From an uncultured Bacteroidales bacterium (GTDB lineage Bacteria > Bacteroidota > Bacteroidia > Bacteroidales > P3): 64,000 bases of DNA. Under the pieces are notes generated by a model that searched no databases, had not been told where the DNA came from, and was given only the letters and a program-made list of their open reading frames with translations. This document shows, one piece after another, positions 35,468-42,524 of this stretch (the stretch's first letter is position 1; every line of letters begins with the position of its first letter). The position numbers and the translations under genes were made by a program. Location: assembly GCA_937884485.1 (NCBI GenBank), contig CALGCG010000057.1:5184-69183 (forward strand). Direction: 5' to 3'.

Positions 35468-36328
35468 ATGAGACAATTAAAGATTACGCATTCCATTACC
35501 AACCGCGACATCAAGTCGTTGGACAAATACTTGCAGGACATCTGCAGCGAGGAACTGCTGACGCCCGAACAGGAAGTCCAGTTGGCACAGCGCATAAAGC
35601 AGGGCGACCAGGCCGCGCTTGAGCGCCTGACGAAAGCCAACCTGCGTTTTGTGGTGTCTGTGGCCAAGCAGTACCAGAACCAGGGTCTGTCGTTGCCCGA
35701 CTTGATCAATGAGGGCAATGTGGGTTTGATCAAGGCTGCAAAACGTTTCGACGAGACTCGTGGTTTCAAGTTCATTTCCTATGCTGTATGGTGGATTCGA
35801 CAGAGCATTCTTCAGGCCATTGCTGAAAACAGCCGTATCGTCCGCCTGCCGAGCAACCAGTTGGGTGCGTTGAACAAGATACAAAAAGAGATAGCCAAGC
35901 TGGAACAGCAGTTGGAGCGTCCGCCTTCAGAAGAGGAGTTGGCCGAAATGCTGGATATCCCTGAGGATAAAATCAAGGCTATCATGGGCATTCGCGGTCG
36001 CCATGTGAGTATTGACGCTCCGTTGGCCAGCGACGAGGATGTGAACTTCGTCGACGTGCTGCCCAACGAGGACACTCCTCCGACCGACAGCAAGCTGATG
36101 CAGGAAAGCCTGTCGCAGGAGATTGAGCGTTCGCTCTCGACGTTGACAGAATATGAGAGAGAAGTCATCAAGATGTACTTCGGCATCGGTCTGCCCCATC
36201 CGCTGAGCCTGGACGAGATTGCCATGAAGTTCAACCTCACCCGCGAGCGTGTGCGCCAAATCAAGGAGAAGGGCATCAAGCGCTTGAAGACCAGCAGCAA
36301 GAGCAAACACCTGAAAGCATATCTCTAA
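35468..36328 (+). CDS. rpoD: Primary RNA polymerase sigma factor (SigA/RpoD)
   Basis: 286 residues, the short Bacteroidetes form that lacks region 1.1. Region 1.2 begins ITNRDIKSLDKYLQDI. Region 2 has LRFVVSVAKQYQNQGLSLPDLINEGNVGLIKA and FKFISYAVWWIRQSI. Region 3 has RPPSEEELAEML. Region 4 has LSLDEIAMKFNLTRERVRQIKEK. Sigma factors of this type read the -33 TTTG / -7 TAnnTTTG promoters seen in this window. The stop codon overlaps the rsmG start by one base (TAATG). A possible own -7 element, TAGGTTTG, is at 35396-35403 but without a clear -33. Confidence 0.97.
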   Translation: MRQLKITHSITNRDIKSLDKYLQDICSEELLTPEQEVQLAQRIKQGDQAALERLTKANLRFVVSVAKQYQNQGLSLPDLINEGNVGLIKAAKRFDETRGFKFISYAVWWIRQSILQAIAENSRIVRLPSNQLGALNKIQKEIAKLEQQLERPPSEEELAEMLDIPEDKIKAIMGIRGRHVSIDAPLASDEDVNFVDVLPNEDTPPTDSKLMQESLSQEIERSLSTLTEYEREVIKMYFGIGLPHPLSLDEIAMKFNLTRERVRQIKEKGIKRLKTSSKSKHLKAYL

Positions 36329-36948
36329 TGGATATCATTCTCAAATATTTCCCCAACCTAACAGAGCGGCAGCGCGAGCAGTTTGCCGCTCTGTTGCCTT
36401 TGTATGAGGAATGGAACGCGCAGATCAACGTTATCTCGCGCAAGGACATGGAGCACTTCTACGAGCACCATGTGCTGCACTCGCTGGCCATCGCCAAGGT
36501 GATGGAGTTCGCCTCCATGACCGAGGTGCTGGATGTGGGCACGGGCGGCGGTTTCCCTGGGGTGCCGCTGGCTATCATGTTCCCCGATGCCCGTTTTACG
36601 CTGATTGACTCCATCGGGAAGAAAATCAAGGTGGTGAGTGATGTAATCGACCGCTTGGGGTTGACCAACAGCAAGGCGATGCAGATTCGTGCCGAGCAGC
36701 TTGATGGGGAGTACGACTTTGTTGTGTCGCGCGCCGTCACCACGCTGGGCGAGTTTGTGCCTTGGGTCAAGGGCAAGATTTCCAAGACGCAGTACAACAA
36801 GCTGCGCAACGGCATACTGTACCTCAAGGGTGGCGACCTCACCAGTGAACTCTTCACCTTCCGTCACAAGGTGAAGACGTGGGACATCAGCGAGTGGTTC
36901 GAGGGCGAGTGGTTCGAGACCAAGAAGGTGATCTATCTGCCGTTGTAA
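36328..36948 (+). CDS. rsmG: 16S rRNA (guanine527-N7)-methyltransferase RsmG
   Basis: 206 residues. It shows the GidB/RsmG pattern: YEEWNAQINVISRKDMEHFYEHHVLHSL near residues 30-55, the SAM site VLDVGTGGGFPGVPLAI, the following FTLIDSIGKKIKVV, and SRAVTTLGEFVPW. It methylates 16S rRNA G527. It starts one base inside the rpoD stop codon. Its last 16 bp overlap the 3' end of the opposite-strand GH2 gene, leaving no space for a terminator. Confidence 0.95.
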   Translation: MDIILKYFPNLTERQREQFAALLPLYEEWNAQINVISRKDMEHFYEHHVLHSLAIAKVMEFASMTEVLDVGTGGGFPGVPLAIMFPDARFTLIDSIGKKIKVVSDVIDRLGLTNSKAMQIRAEQLDGEYDFVVSRAVTTLGEFVPWVKGKISKTQYNKLRNGILYLKGGDLTSELFTFRHKVKTWDISEWFEGEWFETKKVIYLPL

Positions 36949-39038
36949 AGCGCATTCAGCGTTTTGATTTTTATTTTCACGTTTTGCACGTCGGCCTTGG
37001 GGTCGATGGGGTGGAAAACCGTGCGCAATGTCTGGCCCTCGCGCAGGTCGACGAAGTTGCTCGAGAAGTGGCCGTTGATGTGCGGGTCGGTGTCGATGTA
37101 GACGTCGTAGAGGTCGGCGAGGGCTTTGATTGTCACCACCAGCTTGCCGTCGCTTTGCCACGACTGGCTGATGTTGTACCTGGCCTCGGGATAGGTGCGG
37201 TCCTTGGGGTAGACGCTGTAGTACTGACTCCATTTCTCGAGATTGGCATCGTTAGCAAAGAGGGCCTGTGCGCGGTAGTGTAGGGCTTTCCAGTTGCCGT
37301 AGTAGTCGATGGACGACCACGAGGCCACGGGCCAGCAGTCGTTGAGCTGCCAGTAGAGGGTGCCCATGCAGTGCCCTTGGCGCGCCGGCGTCCCGCCAGC
37401 ATTAATATGGCAGAGTATGCCGTAGCCGACGCCCCAGGCCTGCAGCAGCTGGCTGACGTAGGCGTAGTCTTCGAGGCTGAGGGTGCGGCTGTCGAAGCCG
37501 TAGTAACGTTGCATGGCTTTGTCGATAATCTCGCGGCCGCGGCCGTGTTTCTGGTGGTTGCGGAGGGTGGGGGAGTCGATGGAGAGTTGGTCTTCGGGGC
37601 AGAACTGGCGGATGGTGCTCATCATGGGGTAGCTTTGGAAGCCGTACTCGCTCATGAAACGGCCGGTCTTCTCCTTGTAGACCTCGAAGGGCAGCTCGCC
37701 CCACCATACGCCCCAATAGTGGCTGTCGCCGTGGGTGACGCACTCGGGGTGGCCCCAGCCGTAGAGCGGTGAGGTGGTGATGTAGGGGCGCTGCAGCGGG
37801 TCGCAGTCGCGGACGGCTTTGGCGAGGATGCTGGTGGTACTAGTATTGCTTGTGGTACTGGAATATCCGAAGATGGTGTCCATGGCCTTCTCCAGGCGGG
37901 CGCGCTGCTCGGGTGTCCAGTTGAACTGGCCTTGCCAGCCCCAGTCTTCCCAGCCGTTCTTCACCTCGTTGTTTCCGCACCAGAGGACGATGCAGGGGTG
38001 CTTCGATAGGCGGGCCACCTGCTGTCGCGCTTCGCGGTCGATACTGTTCAGCATCTTCTCGTTGTCGGGGTAGGGGGTACCGGCGAAGACGAAGTCCTGC
38101 CAGACCATGAGGCCAAGGGAGTCGCAGAGGTCGTAGAAGTAGTCGTGCTCGTAGATGCCGCCGCCCCAGATGCGTATCATGTTGAAACCGGCCTCCTTGG
38201 CGGAGCAGAGCAGGTGGCGGTAGCGGGCGCGGTTGGCGCTGTCCAGCACGGGGAACGAGTGGATGGGTATCCAGTTGGCGCCCTTGATGAAAATGGGCTT
38301 GCCGTCACGGTAGAAGGTGAAACTCTGGCCGATGGAGTCCTGCTCCTGCCGTAGAGTTACAGGGTGTTCCGGTTTTTCCGGTTTTTCCGGATTATCCGGT
38401 TTTCTGTTGGTGATGTATACTCTCTTCCAGATGCCGCAGGTCTGCAGCTTGGGGCCCCAGTCCCAGCCCTGCTGGTAGGGCGCTATGCGCGTGAAGGCGC
38501 GCCGCTCGGGGAGCGTGATGCCATAGTTCGCTTCGCGCAGCGAGTCCGAATCGTATGGGTACTGGAAAAATAATTGGATGACTATGCTGTCAAACTTGTC
38601 CCATATCTCAATGGGGAGAGTATGCTCGACAAACATATTGTCAACAAAATCTCCAATAGCGGCTGCGGAAGAGCCTAAATAGCGCTGGACAAGGATCTCA
38701 GCGCGTCCGGCCAACCCCTCGAAAGTGAGCCAAATAGTGTCGTTGGGAGGTATCTCATTCCTCACCATCCTGGATAACTCCTCCTTGCTCAATACAGTGC
38801 GGTACTTCCACTCTCTGTTCGCTAACCATTGCACCGAGTCCTCGTTGGTGCCGTAGTAGGGGTCGGGGATGAGGCCGTTGGCCATCAGGTCGGTGTGGAT
38901 TAATCCCGGCACCGTCGCCGGATACCACTTGCCGTTGTATTCAAACTGCCAGTCGGTTAGTTCCACCATGTCGAGCTTTGAACTACAGGCCGCCAGCAGC
39001 AGCGGCAACACAATAATCCATATCTTTTTCATAATCAT
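36933..39038 (-). CDS. GH2 beta-mannosidase-like enzyme lacking an internal domain
   Basis: About 701 residues from ATG 39038, which overlaps the previous gene by 4 bp (ATGA); an in-frame extension upstream would run through that gene and is rejected. A lipobox (LLLAACSS) precedes the jelly-roll domain (WYPATVPGLIHTDL...), and IWKRVYI ends the second domain. The next segment is only NRKPDNPEKPEKPEHP before the DSIGQSFTF...GKPIFIKGANWIP barrel start. Full GH2 beta-mannosidases have ~100 residues of an Ig-like domain there. The catalytic acid/base Glu 358 (WCGNNEV) and nucleophile Glu 464 (SEYGFQSYP) are present. A hairpin repeat (37384) is read as NAGGTPAR. Whether it is active is unclear. Confidence 0.85.
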   Translation of the reverse strand: MIMKKIWIIVLPLLLAACSSKLDMVELTDWQFEYNGKWYPATVPGLIHTDLMANGLIPDPYYGTNEDSVQWLANREWKYRTVLSKEELSRMVRNEIPPNDTIWLTFEGLAGRAEILVQRYLGSSAAAIGDFVDNMFVEHTLPIEIWDKFDSIVIQLFFQYPYDSDSLREANYGITLPERRAFTRIAPYQQGWDWGPKLQTCGIWKRVYITNRKPDNPEKPEKPEHPVTLRQEQDSIGQSFTFYRDGKPIFIKGANWIPIHSFPVLDSANRARYRHLLCSAKEAGFNMIRIWGGGIYEHDYFYDLCDSLGLMVWQDFVFAGTPYPDNEKMLNSIDREARQQVARLSKHPCIVLWCGNNEVKNGWEDWGWQGQFNWTPEQRARLEKAMDTIFGYSSTTSNTSTTSILAKAVRDCDPLQRPYITTSPLYGWGHPECVTHGDSHYWGVWWGELPFEVYKEKTGRFMSEYGFQSYPMMSTIRQFCPEDQLSIDSPTLRNHQKHGRGREIIDKAMQRYYGFDSRTLSLEDYAYVSQLLQAWGVGYGILCHINAGGTPARQGHCMGTLYWQLNDCWPVASWSSIDYYGNWKALHYRAQALFANDANLEKWSQYYSVYPKDRTYPEARYNISQSWQSDGKLVVTIKALADLYDVYIDTDPHINGHFSSNFVDLREGQTLRTVFHPIDPKADVQNVKIKIKTLNALYNGR
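37384..37400. repeat. Hairpin repeat inside GH2 (copy 5, one mismatch)
   Basis: GCCGGCG-TCC-CGCCAGC. On the coding strand it is read as NAGGTPARQ, directly before the conserved CMGTLYWQLNDCWP segment. Confidence 0.65.
37836..37864. repeat. 9-bp tandem microrepeat in GH2 (STTSNTSTTS)
   Basis: Variants of AGTACCACA/AGCAATACT units read as SSTTSNTSTTS between two barrel helices. Confidence 0.45.
38366..38402. repeat. TTTTTCCGG tandem microrepeat in GH2 at the missing-domain site
   Basis: TCCGGTTTT repeated with a TCCGGATTA unit, read as PDNPEKPEKPE. It shares TTTTCCGGATTATCCGG with the repeat in HydF (43305-43325) and lies exactly where the third GH2 domain is absent. Confidence 0.6.
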
Positions 39039-39592
39039 AATACCGTTTCTTCTATTTTGTGGTATTTGCTGATTTCCCGTGTCACCTTCATGTCGAAGTA
39101 ATTGAGCTCCATCAAGAAACATTCTCCGGCATAGTTCTTGACTACCAGTGTGGGAAAATCGGTTGCCAGAAGGGAGATGCTGTTCCACGGTATCTCCACC
39201 ACCAGGTCGCTTGCCACCAGGCCCTGGGTCATCCAGTACCACTTTTTTCTTTTCTTTGTGTATTCTATAGCGCCGTCCAGCACCAGCTTCTCCGGCCCCA
39301 CAATAATCTGTGCCTTGAGCATCGAGATACTCTTGCGTAGGATAAATATGAAAACAACAATGCAGAATAGGCCCAATACATACATCCAAAAGTCAGGGTC
39401 GCTGAAAATCATCCAATACAGCATGATCACTATGACGAAGCCGCTGAGAACAATCATAATCCAGGCGCCGCCGCGGGCTTTGAACACAGTGGTCTTGTCG
39501 TAGTTCTTGAGTTGAGGCTGCTGACGGTTGTGGCTGTCCAGTTTTTTCAGGACAGACCTGACAATCATCTGTGTCATAAGATAGTGGCTCAT
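39035..39592 (-). CDS. Hypothetical membrane protein
   Basis: 185 residues. Two adjacent hydrophobic segments (GGAWIMIVLSGFVIVIMLYWMIF and FWMYVLGLFCIVVFIFIL, about residues 41-85) are followed by a cytoplasmic or periplasmic beta domain with LVVEIPWNSISLLATDFPTLVVKNYAGECF. This resembles PH-like membrane proteins of the YcxB/bPH type in layout, but no firm assignment is possible. It is coupled to the GH2 gene through a 4-bp ATGA overlap. Confidence 0.65.
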   Translation of the reverse strand: MSHYLMTQMIVRSVLKKLDSHNRQQPQLKNYDKTTVFKARGGAWIMIVLSGFVIVIMLYWMIFSDPDFWMYVLGLFCIVVFIFILRKSISMLKAQIIVGPEKLVLDGAIEYTKKRKKWYWMTQGLVASDLVVEIPWNSISLLATDFPTLVVKNYAGECFLMELNYFDMKVTREISKYHKIEETVL

Positions 39593-39601
39593 CGCGCTGT
39601 G

Positions 39602-39979
39602 CTATTTCGTTTTCATGAACGCGAAGAACACCGCCAGCACGATGCAGCCGAAGCTCACCAGGTGGTTCCAGCGGATGGGTTCGCCCTTGAACACGGTGGC
39701 CACGATGACCGTGAAGACCAGCAGCGACACGCACTCCTGTATCACCTTCAGCTGCATCAGCGAGAAGGGGCCGCCGGTAATCTGGCTGCCTATGCGGTTG
39801 GCCGGAATCATGAACGAGTACTCGAAGAAGGCCATGCCCCACGACAGCGCGATGATGGCTATCAGCGGCCAGTCCTTTATGATGTTCATCTGCTGCAGCT
39901 TCAGGTTGCCGTACCAGGCGAAGGTCATGAAAACATTGCTCACTACGAGCATCAAGATGGTTATGAGTCCTTTGGGCAT
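39602..39979 (-). CDS. DMT-superfamily protein, DUF486 type
   Basis: 125 residues with four membrane spans. DUF486-type signature: LMLVVSNVFMTFAWYGNLK, SWGMAFFEYSFMIPANRIG and FSLMQLKVIQECVSLLVF. These small four-helix membrane proteins belong to the drug/metabolite transporter clan; the function is unknown. The spacing is 9 bp to the next gene, and 24 bp to the CinA gene with a tandem TTAACTACT microrepeat between them. Confidence 0.85.
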   Translation of the reverse strand: MPKGLITILMLVVSNVFMTFAWYGNLKLQQMNIIKDWPLIAIIALSWGMAFFEYSFMIPANRIGSQITGGPFSLMQLKVIQECVSLLVFTVIVATVFKGEPIRWNHLVSFGCIVLAVFFAFMKTK

Positions 39980-39983
39980 TTGT

Positions 39984-40018
39984 CTTAACTACTTAACTAC
40001 TGTCTACTTAACTATTAG
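39984..40018. repeat. Intergenic tandem microrepeat (CTTAACTACT)
   Basis: CTTAACTACTTAACTACTGTCTACTTAACTATTAG between DUF486 and cinA, same class as at 56536 and 63140. Confidence 0.5.
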
Positions 40019-41245
40019 TTTTATCAACATGGAGAACGCTTGGTTGACCGTGCGGTCGATGTTCTGCTGGCGGCGACGGCCGGGGAAGCTCAGCAGCTGG
40101 GCCTCTGTGTGTGTTGCGTCGGCCACGGCAATCCACACCGTGCCCACGGGTTTCTCCTTGGTGCCCCCGTCGGGGCCGGCGATGCCGGTGGTGGCAATGG
40201 CCAGGTCGGCACCGAGGCGCTTGCGCACCCCTTCGGCCATCTCCCTCGCCGTCTCCTCGCTCACGGCACCGTGGGCCTCCAGTGTGCTGTGCTGCACGCC
40301 GAGGGCGCACTCTTTCACCTCGTTGCTGTAAGCCACCACGCCGCCCTTGAAATAGGCCGAGGCACCGGCCTGTGCCGTCAGCTGGCTGGCGATGGTGCCG
40401 CCTGTGCAGCTCTCGGCGGTGGCCAAGGTCAGGCCGCGCTCCGAGAGGGTCTTGTGCACCAGCTCGGCCAATGTCTCGCAGTCTTCGCCCACGATGTATT
40501 GTCCGGCAATCTTGTAGAGGCCTTCTACCGCGCTGTTGATGGCTTTTTGCAGGCTGGCAGCCTGCGTTCCACGGGCCGTCAGGCGCAGCTTGGTCATCCC
40601 CGCCACAGGCAGGTAGGCCAGCCGTATGCACTCTGGCAGCGCCAGCTCCCACGGCTCAATCAGGTCCGACAGAAACGACTCGCCGATGCCCTGCGTCAAT
40701 ATGTTCTTGTTGATGATGGTCTCCATGCGGAAGGTCTCCTGCAGCTTGGAAATCACGCGGTTCGCCATGAGCCACTCCATCTCGTGCGGCACGCCGGGCA
40801 GCGACACCAGCACTTTGCCTTCTCGCTCGAACCACATGCACGGCGCCGTACCCACGTCGTTGTTCAACACCTCGCAGCACTTCGGCACCAGGGCCTGGGC
40901 GCGGTTGACAGGCGTCAGCTCGAAGCCGCGCACGGCGAACAACCTTTTCACATTCTCCAGCGCCACCTCGCTCTCCACCAGCTCGGAGCCGAAGTAATCG
41001 CACAGCAGTTTCTTTGTTATGTCGTCCTTCGTAGGACCCAGTCCGCCGGTCACCAGCACGGTGTCCGACGAGTGCATGGCGGCATCTACCGCCTGCCAGA
41101 TGTCGTCGCGGCTATCTCCCACGACGACCGTTTTCCCCACTTCCATTCCCGCCTCGGTGAGCATACGTGCCATCGTCGAGGCATTCGTGTTGACGACCTG
41201 CCCAATCAGCAGCTCGTCACCGATATTGATTATCGTAACGTTCAT
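40004..41245 (-). CDS. cinA: CinA-family protein (nicotinamide-nucleotide amidohydrolase)
   Basis: 413 residues. The N-terminal MoaB/CinA domain starts INIGDELLIGQVVNTNASTMA and has VTGGLGPTKDDITK (about residues 65-78). The C-terminal amidase domain contains TLATAESCTGGTIASQLT and TGIAGPDGGTKEKPVGTVW. Known CinA proteins hydrolyse NMN and repair pyridine nucleotides. A hairpin repeat (40550-40566) is read in frame as TQAASLQ, between the two domains, in a different frame from the same repeat in GH78. It is 14 bp downstream of folA. Confidence 0.93.
   Translation of the reverse strand: MNVTIINIGDELLIGQVVNTNASTMARMLTEAGMEVGKTVVVGDSRDDIWQAVDAAMHSSDTVLVTGGLGPTKDDITKKLLCDYFGSELVESEVALENVKRLFAVRGFELTPVNRAQALVPKCCEVLNNDVGTAPCMWFEREGKVLVSLPGVPHEMEWLMANRVISKLQETFRMETIINKNILTQGIGESFLSDLIEPWELALPECIRLAYLPVAGMTKLRLTARGTQAASLQKAINSAVEGLYKIAGQYIVGEDCETLAELVHKTLSERGLTLATAESCTGGTIASQLTAQAGASAYFKGGVVAYSNEVKECALGVQHSTLEAHGAVSEETAREMAEGVRKRLGADLAIATTGIAGPDGGTKEKPVGTVWIAVADATHTEAQLLSFPGRRRQQNIDRTVNQAFSMLIKLIVK
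40550..40566. repeat. 17-bp hairpin repeat inside cinA (copy 6)
   Basis: GCAGGCT-GGC-AGCCTGC, identical to 10171-10187 but read as TQAASLQ instead of AGCQPA. Confidence 0.75.
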
Positions 41246-41259
41246 TATCTCAACTGAAA

Positions 41260-41781
41260 CTAATGCTTCATTTTCCTGTCGTACTCCTCGTAGGCGTAGT
41301 CCAGTCCGCTCTCTTCGTCGTACATCGGCTCGCCCAGTTTCACCAGCGTGAACTCCGACATGTCGATGGTCGGAAAATAGACATCGGCCTCGAAGTCACG
41401 GTACACGCGGGTGATATACAGCCGGTTGGCAAACGGCAGCAACGCCTCGTAGATGGCGGCGCCACCCATGACGAAGGCCTCACCCTCGCAGTCCTTCAGG
41501 GCCTTGAACAGGCCGTTGACGCTGTGCACCACCGTCGCCCCGGCGGCCTCGTAGTCGGGGTTGTTGGTCATCACGATGTTCTGTCTTCCCGGCAGGGGCT
41601 TTTTGGGCAGGCTCTCCCATGTCTTGCGACCCATCACCACAGGGTGGCCGGTGGTGAGCTTCTTGAAACGCTTCAGGTCGTCGCTGAGGTGCCACAGCAG
41701 GTCGTTGTCCTTGCCGATGGCCCCGTTCTGCGCTATGGCCACGATGATGCTCAGGTTCGGTTTCTTGTTGGTGTCGACCAT
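41260..41781 (-). CDS. folA: Dihydrofolate reductase
   Basis: 173 residues with DHFR features: SIIVAIAQNGAIGKDNDLLWHLSDDLKRFKKLTTGHPVVMGRKTWESL (substrate Asp in the DLKRFK helix, NADPH-binding GRKTWESL) and FVMGGAAIYEALLP. It reduces dihydrofolate to THF. It lies between cinA (14 bp) and the cytidylate-kinase-like gene (6 bp) in the minus-strand operon. Confidence 0.96.
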   Translation of the reverse strand: MVDTNKKPNLSIIVAIAQNGAIGKDNDLLWHLSDDLKRFKKLTTGHPVVMGRKTWESLPKKPLPGRQNIVMTNNPDYEAAGATVVHSVNGLFKALKDCEGEAFVMGGAAIYEALLPFANRLYITRVYRDFEADVYFPTIDMSEFTLVKLGEPMYDEESGLDYAYEEYDRKMKH

Positions 41782-41787
41782 GGTGCG

Positions 41788-42420
41788 TCAGTTTTTGAAG
41801 TTTTCGTTGATATACGAGGCTATCGAGTTGACAATCATGTCGGCGCCGACGTGCGAGATGTTGAACACCATGTCGTAGTTGCGGGCGTCGTAGCGCGACA
41901 CGCCTGCGAACGTCTGGGTGAAGTTCTCGCGCTGCTTGTCGATTTCGTCAATGGTCTTTTCGGCCTCTTTGGCGCTCATCTGCAGCTTGTTGCCGATGCG
42001 CTCCACGCGGTCTTTGCGGTCGGCTATGATGAAGATTTTCAGCGCCTCCGGGGTGTCCTTGAAGATGTGAAAGCCTGCACGGCCCACAATGATGCAGCTC
42101 TCCTCGGCCACCAGCTCCTTCAGCAGCTTGGCCTCGGTGTGGTACAGTTGCATCGGCGTCACCTCGCGGTCCACTGCCAGCGGGTCGCTGGCGGCGGCAA
42201 ACTGGCGGTGGAACTGGCACACCTCGTCCCACCAGCTCTGCTTGCGCGAGCGTATGTGCTCGATTTCCTCTTCGCTGAGGTTGAAGTGTTTGATCAGTCC
42301 GTCGACGGCGGCTTTGCTGTATACGTTCACGTTCAGCAGCGCTCCCAGCCGTTCGGCAATCTCCTTGCCGCCCGAACCGGCCTCTCGGTTCACCAGAATA
42401 ACGAATTTCTTGCGGTTCAT
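41788..42420 (-). CDS. Cytidylate-kinase-like family protein
   Basis: 210 residues. The P-loop-like start (FVILVNREAGSGGKEIAERLGALLNVNVYSKAAVDGL), CIIVGRAGFHIF near residue 95 and IADRKDRVERI match the cytidylate kinase-like family common in Bacteroidetes and Firmicutes, distinct from Cmk. The true substrate is not established. It is followed by folA. Confidence 0.85.
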   Translation of the reverse strand: MNRKKFVILVNREAGSGGKEIAERLGALLNVNVYSKAAVDGLIKHFNLSEEEIEHIRSRKQSWWDEVCQFHRQFAAASDPLAVDREVTPMQLYHTEAKLLKELVAEESCIIVGRAGFHIFKDTPEALKIFIIADRKDRVERIGNKLQMSAKEAEKTIDEIDKQRENFTQTFAGVSRYDARNYDMVFNISHVGADMIVNSIASYINENFKN

Positions 42421-42424
42421 ATAT

Positions 42425-42460
42425 GGTTTAAAGTTTAAGGTTTACAGTTTAAATTTTTTT
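42425..42460. repeat. Intergenic AT-rich tandem microrepeat
   Basis: GGTTTAAAGTTTAAGGTTTACAGTTTAAA: repeated GTTTAA units just upstream of the start at 42420 on the minus strand. Confidence 0.5.
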
Positions 42461-42478
42461 ACGGTTTGAAGTTGGAGC

Positions 42479-42495
42479 GCCGGCGTCCCGCCGGC
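42479..42495. repeat. 17-bp hairpin repeat, intergenic (copy 7)
   Basis: GCCGGCG-TCC-CGCCGGC preceded by TTGGAGC, 30 bp beyond the HydF stop codon. It is the only copy found outside a coding region. Confidence 0.75.
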
Positions 42496-42524
42496 ATCGA
42501 TAAGTCGGTTGTTGGTCAATATTT

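Noticed and set aside
39039..39389. N-terminal extension of the GH2 gene
   Set aside because: It would run through the 185-aa membrane protein gene; the ATGA overlap and lipoprotein signal support the start at 39038.
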